NCBI GenBank assembly: GCA_947561395.2
Contig: OX387184.1
Span: forward strand, 21,043,687 to 21,107,686
DNA length: 64,000 bases
Source: Buxus sempervirens
Taxonomy: Eukaryota; Streptophyta; Magnoliopsida; Buxales; Buxaceae
Reading direction: 5' to 3'
Position numbers and translations under genes: made by a program. Below are positions 11,497-24,356 of this stretch, in pieces (positions within the stretch are counted from its first letter, which is position 1; every line of letters begins with the position of its first letter). The notes beneath the pieces are model-generated. The model made no database searches. It was not told the DNA's origin and saw nothing but the letters and a program-made list of their open reading frames with translations.

Positions 11497-12883
11497 GGCT
11501 TCTTAAAGGAAAGCAAAGTGTTTGTATGTAGAAAACTAGCTAGAATAAGCGACAACAACAATCACAAGAGAATTATATTTGTTAGAGAAATTAAACTAGA
11601 TCATTAATTAATTGATTAAAGAAAAAATAACTGATAATATTATTTTAGCAAGGGAAGTAAATAGGTAACAAGATAGCCAAAGGATAATAGAGGCCTTTAG
11701 CAGCTACAATTTTCTTATGTGAAATTGAAGAAGTTTTAATAGGATTTATTAGTAATTCCAATTAATAAGATTCTTTTAGTTAGATTTGTGGAATATTATA
11801 AAATGGATAATATTATTAGTATATATTATTGATTATTTAATTATTAATATATTCTAACAATTATCAAAATAGTTATTTTAATTAATTAAATATACTACTT
11901 ATTAAAATGATTAATATATCTGACATAAGACTTTAAGTCATCAAATATAATGCATGGAAAACAGAGCTTTGACACCTTGTAACTTTTAAAATGATTATCA
12001 TATTTAATAAGTTTTAGTAAAGTCACTTTCATTCTAGAATCTTTAAAGGATTAATTTATTTATATTTAATTTATTTGATTGGATTTCAATTCTTTCTTAA
12101 TTATTTTAGTCGTGTTCTTGCAATCATTAAATAACAATTTTAATGATATTAACATTGACTTAATATATTTTCTTCGTAGTTAGCTTGAAAAAATGTGGTT
12201 TTATGCAAAGACACAGTTGCATAATACAATTGTTATTATGAGTAATTAGATATTATTTTCTCATTATAGAGCATAGTAAGATTGTTATGAATAATTTGCC
12301 TCACATCTTACATTTTGAATGATCATAACAAATTATGAATGATTCTAACAAATTATGTATATGATTCAAACATATAAATATATTGTTTAAGATAATTGCT
12401 ACTCCACAACCCTAACCATCGCAATTCCGTAGATGTCAATCTCTATATCTCTATAATTAGCATTTTCTTAACGAAAAAGGTAAGTCTAGTATCACTAATA
12501 AGTAAATAAAATTTCATAAAAGTTATATTATATGTCTATCAATCTAACTCTTGTTTAACTTTACTTTTTCTTAATAAATTAGTATAACTCTTGTTTATTT
12601 TATTATTATTATTTTTTTGCCTTTTATACAGTACTTGATTGAGATATTGGAGCAAATTTAATGTTTAGTTATTGTAAGGTAAATAAATTTATTTTTATTA
12701 TTTTGTATGTTTATTTTATATCACATAGTTTATTATATAATTTGATAATGAAATTTAATAATAAATTGCTCTCAAGTTGTAATATTACAGTAATTGAAAC
12801 AAATTACCATTTAAATAATTTGAATGAAAATGACATTCCACTCTTTTGGAACGCGTAGTCACGTGTAAGCACGGGCACACACA

Positions 12884-13680
12884 CATATCTATCAATTCAT
12901 TTGTTGTGAATTACTTAAAATGTTTTAATTCATTTCAATTAATTTTTTGTTTTTTATTTTATTATTTTCATAAGTTATCTCTTCTACTTTTTTTTCTAAG
13001 TTAGCATTAGTAAGGAATACTAAAATGAGTCTTTTAAGGAAAATACAGTATATAGAATTTTTTATTATTATGAAAACAAATTGTGGTATTATTATGTTAG
13101 GGTCAACATTTTTTTAGATTATGGATTAAATATATGAAAGTGAAGATATATATTAAAATTTTTGAAATTTAAAATTTTTTATTAATTAGTTAATAATTTA
13201 TGATATTTGCAATCTGAAATTCCCAATCCTTGATAAAAGATATTCTACCATCATATAACATTAACATTATTATTTATCCAAAACACATAATATTATTTTA
13301 ATGTTATAATACTAATGATATTTTTAGTATTGTATTAGGGGCGTGCGCTTGAAATAATAATTATTGTTAAAGGAAATGTTTTTATCCTAACAAAAACTTT
13401 TATTTTGTTAGAGAAGTCTAACTAAGAAATTGTCGATAAAATATAAATATAAGAGAGGGTGGAAATATGCTTAAAAGAGGATATATTTTTAAGATATTTG
13501 TATATAAGATAATTTAAAATATGATATATTTTTAAGATATTTTGTATATAAATTAAAAAAAAATGTCATTTTAAGAGTTTTGTATTTAATTAATAGATAA
13601 ACATAAAAGTTTTTTATTATAGATGGTAAAAATTTAAAATATAAGTTATGATATCAAACTCTTGTTACTATTGCTAGTTT
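12884..13680. other. Very AT-rich intergenic DNA
   Basis: Long A/T runs and short repeats such as aaaatatgatatatttttaa; no gene, terminal repeat or RNA gene is seen. Confidence 0.4.
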
Positions 13681-14150
13681 ATAAAAACTAAAATAAAACA
13701 GGGACACGACCTAAAACAGGACAGGAGTCACAGGACCGTCGTATCCTCCGAGACCTAGTTACAACTTCGTCTCTCTGACTCCCTCCCCCTTCCCCTTCAT
13801 CTCTTTCTCTCCCCTTTCCATCTCTTTCTTCGGACGGAGGAAGAGGCACCGTCAGACCCATGTACTCCACTTTTTCGTCCAGGTAGGATAAATTTTGATC
13901 GGCATGCCGCCGACGCCGGTCGAAATCGAGGGGTGTCCAATGTCTGAACGGAATCAATGAGATACCATTCCGTTTCAGTCGAAACCGTCGAAATTTTTTC
14001 CGCACGACATTCACTGCTGCATGTTGCTGTTATTGTTATATTAATATTTTCATTTTCACTATCTTCTTTTCAGAGGTACTCATTTATTCTATTTTGGTTC
14101 ATGATTCTCCTCATAATCACTTACAGATGCAATCTTTTTTCTTGGTGAAC
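13681..14150. other. GC-richer island with pyrimidine-rich leader-like stretch, unassigned
   Basis: Base composition changes sharply at about 13690. Bases 13770-13830 are pyrimidine-rich (ctccctcccccttccccttc and similar), like a plant 5' leader. A short plus frame begins ATGCCGCCGACGCCGGTCGA at 13902 but stops within 20 codons. The 108-residue minus frame 13688-14014 is low-complexity and matches no family I know. It may be the first exon of a captured or dead gene. Confidence 0.25.
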
Positions 14151-15666
14151 TACTGAAATACGTGAACTCATCTATTGGAGTTGATGGATAAGATAGAGAA
14201 ATACGATCACTATAAAGGCATCTATTGGAGTTGATGGACAAGATAGAGAAATGGGATTATTCTAAAGAAACCATTCCAGATCATGCAAAACTTCATTTGC
14301 AAATTCTTGGGGTGCAACTCGATTCGCAAATTCTTGGGTGAAACTCGATTGGGTTTGATTTTGGCTACATCAACTCGAAACCATGAGGTTTGAGATTTGG
14401 GCTCACATCAACTCAAAACCATGTGATTATTGATGGAAACCAAAATGGAACAGACTTGAAACCAATGTTTCCAATTAAAAAATCAAACCAAACTAAAATG
14501 GAAAAATCTAAACCCAAACCAACCCATATATTCCAGTTCTTTGGCCAAGTCAAGTCAAATGAGTTTTAGTCTAAGCATTATGCAATACTCATTGACATCA
14601 AAATTATTGTTTGTCAAATATATGTTTGAATTTTTATTATATATCACACACTATGTAATATATGCATGTTGATTCAGTTGTTGTTGATTCAGTTGTTCAC
14701 CTATACCAGTATTTAAGCCGACCCATGGGATATTCTCTGAATTCTTGCTTAAAATGATCTAATAAAATAGCAACCAATGTTAGCAATGCTAATTTCGGTG
14801 TCATTTGACTCAGGGCTTTGTTGGGCCTGTGTACCGTTTCAAAAATTTTGCCAACACCCTGCTTGTAACACTAAACCTTTATGCTGCCATCTTCCGATAA
14901 ATTTTTTTTGAAAAAAAAAAAAAAAAACTGAGATTCATACACATTTTTTTTTCATTATAACATTTAACACCTTTTATGAAGTCATAACTAAATATTTAAT
15001 CATATTTATTGAATTTTCATTAACTAATCTTTTTTTCTCTAAAAAGTTAGTTGTGTAAGTAAATATTATTATTATTTTTTTTTTTTTTTTTTTTGCCTTG
15101 AAAAGGGCTTTTCAATATCTAATTTTAAGAGAGAAACACAAGTGAGATGAAAAAAATAAATAAATTATATAAAGACAAAGTTGGAGATTTATAAAGTTTT
15201 TAATAAGTCTAAAAATGCCATTAATTACATCATTAACTTTACCAATGAAATTTAATTTTCCTAATAGTGATAATTTTAAATTCTTATAGGGGAGGTGAAC
15301 ATGACAATCTATGAAACAATGGAGATCCTAAAATCATTTCAAAAATATAATAGGAGGTTCTCTTGTTATTTCATTAAACTCCGCTATAATATTATGTAAT
15401 TTATATATCTTTTCTTTCTTCTTGCTTATACACAGTTGATTGTGTGAACATGAAGCAATGTTCCAAAAAAGAAATACACATTTCTTTCCTATTAAATTTT
15501 CTTTTTCAAGTGAATGCACTATTATATATCCTTGATGATGATGATAAAGAGGTACAGAAATGGTGGATAATGTAAGCTCATAACAAACACATGGAGACCA
15601 TTGAGAGATCAATCCAACTTATTACATCAAATTATGGTACCAGAACAACAACAGAGCGATTTAACA
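14151..15666. other. Intergenic DNA downstream of methyltransferase gene 1
   Basis: A 43-bp phrase with catctattggagttgatgga is duplicated in tandem at about 14167 and 14219. Around 14380-14540 are repeats of aaaccatg and ccaaac-type motifs that resemble a decayed hAT MITE. Homopolymer A and T runs lie at 14909-14927 and 15075-15093. No gene is supported. Confidence 0.35.
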
Positions 15667-16305
15667 TCACCCCTTATTTGGTACTTTACCTGCAAGCATG
15701 AAAGCTTTATAGGTCACCGTCCTCACCAAATTAGACCCACCCCAAGCCCTCTCAAACTCCTTAACCAGTCCTTCAGACAAGAGCTCCACACCTTGCTCCT
15801 CCGCCGTCGCAGTCGCCGACCATGACCTCATCCACTTAATGATACCGTCGAAGCTTGACTCCGTGGGCATGTCAAGCAACAATGGCTTCCCCTCGGACCC
15901 CAGACCAACACTCTCGAAAGGGAAAGGAAGCTTTCGATAGCCATCAAGAGCGCCCTGAACGTTCGGGTGAATAAAGGGAAGTGCGGCTTCACTGAAGCGT
16001 TCCATGACGGAGTCAAACTCCGGGTTAACACTCAGTTCGTTGTAAGCCCAGACAGCAATTAAACCTCCTGGGTTTCGCAGAAGGCGAGTAACCAGGGAGT
16101 AGAAGCTTGGGAGGTCGAACCAGTGTACGGCTGTTGCCACAGTCACCAAATCAACCGAACCTTCTCCCCCAAGCAATGTTAGAAGCTCGTCGTTGGAAAG
16201 GGAGAGTGGCGTGTGAATGTAGCGAACCCTGGGGTGTGGCCTGGCACGCTTTAGCTGCTCTTCACTCACGTCTGTGGCTATAACTTGGTCATAGTGCTCT
16301 GCAAT
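15667..16305 (-). CDS. SAM-dependent methyltransferase gene 1, exon 2
   Basis: This exon encodes 212 residues plus a TGA stop at 15667-15669. It starts at an AG acceptor (aaccag/ATTGCAGAG) in phase 0 and reads IAEHYDQVIATDVSEEQL, where the Asp of IATD is the acidic residue that grips the SAM ribose. Then follow VDLVTVATAVHWFDLPSFY (motif II region), LRNPGGLIAVWAYNEL (motif III region) and the family C-terminus TVTYKAFMLAGKVP. Joined to the exon at 25017-25166 it makes a protein of 262 residues, the usual size of the plant class I Methyltransf_11 family related to trans-aconitate methyltransferase-like proteins. Substrate is unknown; a soluble cytosolic enzyme is likely since no signal or membrane segment is seen. 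No stop or frameshift is visible. It is about 80 percent identical to gene 2 by eye. Confidence 0.85.
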   Translation of the reverse strand: MAEHYDQVIATDVSEEQLKRARPHPRVRYIHTPLSLSNDELLTLLGGEGSVDLVTVATAVHWFDLPSFYSLVTRLLRNPGGLIAVWAYNELSVNPEFDSVMERFSEAALPFIHPNVQGALDGYRKLPFPFESVGLGSEGKPLLLDMPTESSFDGIIKWMRSWSATATAEEQGVELLSEGLVKEFERAWGGSNLVRTVTYKAFMLAGKVPNKG

Positions 16306-17500
<1,195 letters not shown>

Positions 17501-17516
17501 AGGCTCTGATACCACT

Positions 17517-18004
17517 TGTTGGAATTTGTGCCCAAGATCACCTGTAAATATGGATATGTAAATTCAACTTACAGTAACACCACAATCACCAGAAAAATAG
17601 TAAGAGCGAATAAGACAAAAGATATACGTGGTTCAGCAAAAACCTATCTACGTCCACAGAAAAAATAACCCGCTCTTTACTTGAAAATAATACCCGTACA
17701 AGAAACAAAATTACCCTGAGTTTAAACCCAAACCCAGAACCTTTATATACCCTATTCCTAAACCCCAAGAGCCTATCTCCCTCTCTCCCTTTCTCTCTCT
17801 TGTATCCAAGGGATTGATGATCTTTTGTCTTCGTACTTCGCCTATTTATAGGCATTTCAATGAGGGGCTGCACACACATCTCTTGAAATATTTAATGAGC
17901 ATAGTGGTTGGCATTGTATTTCAGTCCGACAACACCAACTTTTTTTTACTTCTAAAGGATATCCCATATGGGCTTGATTGTCATGGGGACAAGATGTCCC
18001 CACG
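17517..18004 (-). repeat. Copia LTR, minus orientation, with adjoining primer site
   Basis: On the minus strand it runs from GTGGGGACATCTTGTCCCC at about 18003 to AATTCCAACA at 17517. It is followed directly by agtggtatcagagcc (17501-17515), the initiator-methionine primer site used by many plant LTR elements. So it is a 5' LTR facing left, while the gag sequence to its right faces the other way. Related LTR copies are at 22344-22703 (plus) and 22704-22948 (minus). Fossil. Confidence 0.65.
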
Positions 18005-19052
18005 AATTATCGGCTGAGTCTATTATCTTAATCAAGTGGCTGGTTTTACTGCCTGTGGCTAGTTCTACCACCAGTTTTATTTATAGTGGCTGGTTCTATC
18101 ACCGGTTTATTGATTAAGTGGCTGGTTATCTGTCCAAACAATTTATAATTCACAACTACTGTTACCATGTCGGTGAATATCAACAAGCAACTTTCTATTG
18201 AGCAATTCAACGGAAATGACTGTTTTACTCTTTGGCAAAGAAGAGTAAAAGACATCGTTGTTCAACAGGGTCTAGCTAAAGTGTTAAAGGGTCGAAATGC
18301 AAAACCAGAAAAAATGAGTACGGAAGAGTGGGAAGAGTTGGAATCGTGGTATGTAAGTACAATTAGACTCTGAATTGCTGATAACATTATCAATAATGTT
18401 ATAGATGAAGATTCTGCGTCTACCTTATGGACCAAATTGGAACAGCTCTACCTAACCAAGAGCTTGACCAACAAGCTCCATCTAAAGCGGCAATTGTATC
18501 AGCTAAAGATGGATGAAGGATAGAATCTGATGGAACACTTGAATCTGTTTAATGCTGTGTTAGATCAACTGCGCAAGGTTGATGTGAAGTTCAAGGAAGA
18601 AGATAAGGCTCTTTTACTTCTTACCTCGCTTCTTGATTCATATGAAAATTTGGTTACCACTTTACTCTATGGTAAAGATACAGTAACTTTAGAGCAAGTA
18701 CAAATAGTATTATTGTCCCATAATACTCATAGAAAATCCAAATATGAGAATGGGCATGGGTCTACTTTCATTATCCACAGGAAGAATCGGAAAGGAAGGG
18801 CATCTGAAGGAGGTAGATCAAGATATAAGGTCAGCTGGAGAAACATCCAGTGCTACAACTGCAAGGAGTTTGGCTATATTAAGCGAGATTATCTTTGACG
18901 AAATCGAAAGGAGGATAATAGCATTGATGGAAGTACTGCAATAATGGTTGGCACATCTGACGAAGTTGTGCTGCTATAAGCTCTTGGTTTGTGTCATCTT
19001 GAAGACCTCGATGGATATTTTGAAAACAGAATGCACGTAGTTTCCAAGGCTC

Positions 19053-22000
19053 TATGAGACATGGGGAAAATCAATTCAATGACTTCCTAATCATCACACG
19101 GGCTCAATTAAAATCATGAAGTTGCCACCATTCAATTTTAGGGTGTGAATGGACACCAAAATAATCAAATAAAATAAATAATAAAAAAAACAAAATTAGA
19201 GTAAAAATAACTCTAATTAAAAAAATAAACCAGAGATGGGTAAGGAGATTAGGTTATGAATAGGGGAAGGCGTTAGGCACCCCTATTCATCCACACAAGG
19301 TGGTTGCCAAGTATTGTTCATGTTTTGAAAAAGGCTTGCTAATAAACCAAATCAAAAGTAAAAGAAAAAAGAATAAAAAATGTATGGCTTTTTCCATATG
19401 AATGATCCAATTAATTCTGGATCCTTCTTATGAATACGCCGTTTCTAAGGTTTCATGATTGAGTAAAATCAAGATAAAGAAAACAAACCTAAAGTAAAAA
19501 CTTCAAAAACTAGCTCTAAGTTAAATCCTTGAAATCTTGGAATTACATAATAAAAATAAAAAAAAAACTTTTAACAAAATATTGAGGAATTAATCCTAAA
19601 CAATCTAGGGTACAGATCTGAGATCTGGCCCAGGTTTCTCATTAATTAAGAAATCTAAACCAAATACACCCATGTTGATAAAAAAATCAAAAGAGAAGAG
19701 TTTAGACCATAGGGTCTTCTCTCAAAATTGAAAATAAACAAAAAATCACCTCATGAAATTGAAGAATGTATCAAAAACATCTAGGGTACAAATCTGATCC
19801 AGGTTTCTCATTAATTAAGAGATCTGAACCGGATTCACCCACATTGATGAAAAAATCAAAATGAGAGAGTTTAGACCATAGGGTCTTTGTAAGTGTGAAA
19901 ACTCACACTCCTGTTTTGGCAAATGATTGACAAATTATGTTTCTAATGAAGCTTCAAGATGTGCAGATTAAACAATGAAAATTCAGTAAATTCAGTAAAG
20001 AAGAAGAAGTTGGTGCCACCACACTACTACCACGCCGCTGCCACCCCCGCTGGCAGCGCATAAGGGAATTCGTGTGTCGACAGAAAGGTTCGTGCACCTG
20101 CCGCGTACTCTCCCGCTAGCAGCTCGCTAGCAGCGCGCTTTTAACTGATTCAACTCACTCTGAGCGGGACTTGAGTTCGCTACCAACCGTCTACATCGAT
20201 CGCTTCACGACGCTACCAGCGCTCGACGCGATCTGAGTTTTATTCTTTAAATAGACGAGTTGTAATTTTCAATTAGTGACTTTTTTCTTTGGATCATTTG
20301 TTTTACGAATCTTGAGGTGTTTGAGATTCGATCAAATCTTCTTTAGAGAGTCGGCGATCGAGTGAGGGGGAGATCTGAGATAGATCGCCTGGAATTGAAG
20401 ACAGTGGATTCTTCTTCAATTCGGAACTTCATCTGATCGTGTGATCGCCTGGACTGGTGATCGGCCTTGATTGATGCGTAGGTGGATTCCTACTGCATTG
20501 GATCGTCTCAGTGGATTCTGAGAGGATTGCTGCGATCTGGATTGATTGTGTCCTGCAGCTTGTGGATTCAAGCTGTGTTGCAGTTCGTGGATTCGAACTG
20601 TGGATCACTGGTAAGTGATTGTTTGCGATCTGGACTGATCGTGTTCTGCAGCTTGTGGATTCAAGCTGTGTAGCAGTTCGTGGATTCGAACTGTGGATTG
20701 CTGTTGAGTGAGTCAAATTGTAAAGGTTAAGTATGTACTCCTTTGTAATTGTCTTTTCATTCAATAGTGGATTTTGAAGGGTTAGTCGCATCATATAGAC
20801 TCGAGGTTTTTCCTGGATCTGGATCCAGGTTTCCTCGTATAATTCTTTGTGTACTGTTTCCGCATTGTTCAATTCTGAATTGTTATAGATCGTGGACCTT
20901 AAGAGTATTTCTCTACTCTTTCAGTCTTCTTTCAAAAATCAAAACAATTCTAAAATCATCTCATAATATTGAAAAATAAACCAAAACCATCTAGGGTACA
21001 GATCTGGTTTAGGTTTCTCATTAATTAAGAGATCTGAACCAGATTCACCCACATTGATGAAAAATATCAAAAGGGGAGAGTTTAGACCATAGGGTCTTCT
21101 CTCAAAAATTGAAAATAACTCAAAAATCACCTCATGAAACCCTAGAGGTTACTTTAAAGCTTCTGATTTCAAATCTACCATATTGACCATGGCAGATCCA
21201 AGATCCTAGCCTAGTGATTAAAAAAACATAAAAAACATAAAAATGGAGAAAACAATGAAAAATCAAAACTCTAGGAGGAAAATGAGATCTAATGCTATGA
21301 ACAGCATATATCCATGGTATTCCTCCATATTTCATCAATAAGCAATCCCACAATCTAAACAAAATATTAAAACTACATATTTCTAAGATTACAGCATATG
21401 GGGGTCTGCCCTACGGATCCATTCCTGTCCTCCTTTCCCCCAGAACTCTCTTCATGTTTTACGGCTAGAGAAGATACTTGAGGTACTTGAATTTAGGTTT
21501 GGAGTTGCAATCACACACAGGCCTTATTCTACAAAAAGGGAAAAGATTAGAATCATCCTAGAAATTAAAACTAGAAAATAAAATGGGAGAGAGGCTTACC
21601 TGGACTTGAGAAAGCAGAGAAGCAGGGGTTCTCTTCTTCACTTGGAGCTCTTCTAGTCTTCAATTCTCAGCCCTTTGCTTGAGGAGAGGCCCTCTATTTA
21701 TAAGAAAACTCAAAGGCATGGGTGGTCCCGAGGGTATCCCAAAATAATGTTCTAAAATGTTCCAACTAAGTTTTAAAACATGGGTTGGAGTAAATTTAAC
21801 AAACCACAAAGGATAAAACGGAGAGGACGAAACCCCTAGAGAGAGGTATGAGTGTAAATAAGGCTTAAAAAATGAATTTTTACGAAAACGCCAAAAAATA
21901 CGCACGACCACATTTGCATTGCAGACTCGCCTTGTCCGCATTTTCAATGCGGTCACGGAATGTCCGCAGATCAAATGCGGTCAAGGCTCGTCCGCATACC

Positions 22001-22114
22001 AAATGCGGACAACACAGGTTTGACCAATTTTTCACCTTTTTTGACCTTTTTCAAATCCCAATTAAATATTTTTCTTTATTTTCTCATCTTGTAGTGCAAT
22101 TTGGGATGCCTACA
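19053..22114 (-). mobile_element. Solo Tat/Ogre-like LTR nested in the copia element
   Basis: On the minus strand it begins tgtaggcatcccaaattgca (22114) and ends ccatgtctcata (19053). It is the same family as the solo LTR at 50937-52577. Flanks are ggctc (19048-19052) and agctc (22115-22119), a 5-bp duplication with one difference. The second copia copy shows the uninterrupted site near 23180-23200 (revcomp tttccaaggctcaaatgacg). It holds palindromes at 21905-22015, a TATA box (21694-21702, minus) and a short leader intron (21599 down to 21529). Another solo LTR is inserted at 19888-20923. Confidence 0.85.
19888..20923 (+). mobile_element. Solo LTR nested in a solo LTR
   Basis: It runs from tgtaagtgtgaaaactcaca (19888) to tctactctttca (20923), TG to CA, and is flanked by a perfect 5-bp target duplication gtctt (19883-19887 and 20924-20928). 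Length is 1036 bp. Inside are a possible TATA (ctttaaataga, about 20247) and repeated phrases with gcagcttgtggattcaagct and gttcgtggattcgaactgtg (20550-20700). No internal region or protein is present. The family (copia or gypsy) cannot be told from the LTR alone. Confidence 0.85.
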
Positions 22115-22703
22115 AGCTCAGATGGTAGTATTCCTGCTGAGGGAAAGGATGATCGAGGTCGCTCTCCAGAGTCAAGAGTTGAAGTTGACTTGGTGTAGCT
22201 ACACATGTTCATTGATTGTGTTTGAATCATGGAAGTCGGGATAAGGCTGATTCAGGTTATGTGTAGTTGGTCTCTATGTGCAATAACTAATGTTTTTTTG
22301 TTATCTTGTAGTGTCCTTTACACATGGGCTTGAGGGGGAGATTTGTGGGGACATCACGTCCCCATGACAATCAAGCCCATATGGGCTATCCTTTAGAAGT
22401 CAAAACAAAGTTGGTGTTGTCGGCACCGAAATACAATGCCGACCACTATGCTCATTAAATACTTGAAGAGACGTGTGCACAGCCTCTCATTGAAATGCCT
22501 ATAAATAGGCGAAGTACGAATACAACTCAGGGTGGTTTTTTTTCTTGTATAGGTATTATTTTCAAGTAAAGAGCGAGTTATATTTTTCCGTAGACAGAGT
22601 CACGTATATATTTTGTCTTATTCACTCTTACAATTTTTTTCGTGATTGTGGTGTTACTGTAAGTTGGATTTAGATATCCATATATACATGACAAATCCCA
22701 ACA

Positions 22704-24356
22704 AGCCCTTGATTTTATGCCTTACAAGAGATCCTGTACTCTTGTTTTCAAGGGATTGATGATCTTCTGTCTTCATACTTCGCCTATTTATAGGCAATTC
22801 AATGAGGGGCTGCATACACATCTCTTGAAGTATTTAATGAGCACCGTGATCGGCATTGTATTTCGGTGTTGACAACACCAACTTTGTTTTGACTTCTAAA
22901 GGATAACCCATATAGGCTTGATTGTCATGGGGACGTGATGTCCCCACAAATCTCCCCCTCAAGCTTATGTGTAAGGGACACCACAAGACAACAGAAAAAC
23001 ATTGCTTATTGCACATAGAGACCAATTATACATAACCTGAATCAGCCTTGTCCTGACTTTCCTGATTCAAACACAACCATTGAACATATGTAGCTGCATC
23101 AAGTCAACTTCAACCCTTGACTCTGGAGAGTGACCTCGATTATCCTCCCCCTCAGTAGGAATACCGTCATTTGAGCCTTGGAAACTACGTTCACTCCATT
23201 TCCAAAATAGCCATCAAGGTCTTCTAGATGACATGAACTAGGGCCTTACAGCAGTACAACTTCATTATATACGTCCATCACTATTACAGTACTTCCATCA
23301 ATGCTATTATCCTCTTTTCAATTTTGTCGAGGACAATCCCGCTTAACATAGCCAAACTCCTTGTAATTGTAGCATTAGATGTCTCTCCATCTGACCTTAG
23401 ATCTTGACTTGCCTCTTTCAGATGCGCTATCTTTCCGATTTTCCCTGTGAACAATTAAAGCAAACCTATGCCCATCCTCATAATTAGATTTTCTATGAGT
23501 ATTATGGGACAAAAATACTACTTGTCCCTGCTCCAAAGTTACTGTATCTTTACCATATAGTAAAGTGGTAACTAAATTTTCATATGAATCGAGAAGCGAG
23601 GTAAGAAGTAAAAGAGCCTTGTCTTCTTCCTTGATATTCACATCAACCTTGCACAGTTGATCTAACATACTATTAAACATGTTCAGGTGCTCCATCAGAT
23701 TCTGGCATTCATCCATTTTCAGCCGATACAGTTGCTACTTTAGATTGAGCTTGTTTGTCAACCTCTTGGATAGGTAGAGCTGTTCCAACTTGGTCCATAA
23801 GGTAGACGCAGAATCTTCATCCATAACATTATTGATAATGTAATTAGCAATACAGAGAGTCGAATTGTACTTACACACCTCATTTCAAACTCTTCCCACT
23901 TTTTCGTATTCATTTTTTTTTTTTTTTTTTGATTTTGCATATTGGCCCTTTAACACTTTAGCTAAACCCTGTTGAACAAGGATGTCTTTTACTCTTCTCT
24001 GTCAAAGAGAGAAACTATCATTTCCATTGAATTAAATAGAAAATTCCTTTTTGATATTCACTAACATAGTAACTGTACCTGTGAATAATAATTAGTTTGG
24101 GTGGATAACCAGCCACTTAAACAATAAAACGATGGTAGAACTTGCCACTATAAATAAAACCGATGATAGAACTAACCACTTGATTAAGATAATAGACTTA
24201 GACGGTGAAACCAACCACTTAAGGCTTAAGCTCCAATACCACTTGTTAGGATCAAACGCTTACCACTAGATCAATAATTTAAGTTATTGGTTAAAGCGCA
24301 ACTTTATTTTCTTATACCATAGCAAAATGCTAGACCTTGGTCCAACACCCCCCAAC
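22704..24356 (-). mobile_element. Second gag-only copia-type element, tail to tail with the first
   Basis: Minus strand. Parts: an LTR-like segment at 24244-24356 (tgttggggggtg to ggatcctaaca); a primer site agtggtattggagc next to it; a gag region between about 24040 and 23330 with the same SLLDSYENLVTTLLYGKDTV phrase; a spacer; a purine tract gcttgagggggagattt (about 22949-22965); and part of the 3' LTR (22948 down to about 22704). Like its partner it has gag but no pol and is broken, with several breaks. Its 3' LTR directly abuts the 3' LTR of the plus-strand copy, giving an inverted pair. Confidence 0.7.

Larger units (their letters stand above)
8452..12883 (+). mobile_element. Candidate larger Helitron, split by a solo LTR
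   Basis: TCTACACTATTATTAAAAGC at 8452 looks like a plant Helitron 5' terminus (A before TC). At about 12856-12883 cgtagtcacgtgtaagcacg followed by ggcacacacac looks like a Helitron 3' hairpin and tail, but no CTRR end is present, so the right end is uncertain. Without the inserted LTR (8871-11496) the body is about 1.8 kb, AT-rich and without a Rep/helicase frame. Pairing of the two ends is inference. Confidence 0.35.
18005..22703 (+). mobile_element. Gag-only Ty1/copia-type element (broken), carrying nested solo LTRs
   Basis: Parts in order: a leader from 18005; a gag region from 18167 to about 18900 (MSVNINKQLSIEQFNGNDCF, the SLLDSYENLVTTLLYGKDTV region, and a zinc-knuckle-like CYNCKEFGYIKRD); a short spacer; a purine tract gcttgagggggagatt (22329-22343); and a 3' LTR (22344-22703, tgtggggacatc to cccaaca). 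No protease, integrase or reverse transcriptase is present. The second copy (22704-24356) lacks them in the same way, so gag-only is the form that spread. The copy is broken, with several breaks. A solo LTR at 19053-22114 interrupts its spacer. It sits in the intron of methyltransferase gene 1. Confidence 0.7.

Noticed and set aside
13688-14014. 108-residue minus-strand frame rich in Arg and Glu
   Set aside because: Low complexity, arising from the opposite strand of a pyrimidine-rich stretch; no family resemblance.
15667-16269. Methyltransferase frame starting at a GTG as a separate short gene
   Set aside because: The frame continues upstream to a splice acceptor and the SAM-binding motif I lies in a separate upstream exon; the GTG is an internal codon.
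20429-20872. 147-residue frame with repeated IHSSNPRTATQLESTSCRT wording
   Set aside because: It is the reverse strand of a direct repeat inside a solo LTR, not a protein gene.
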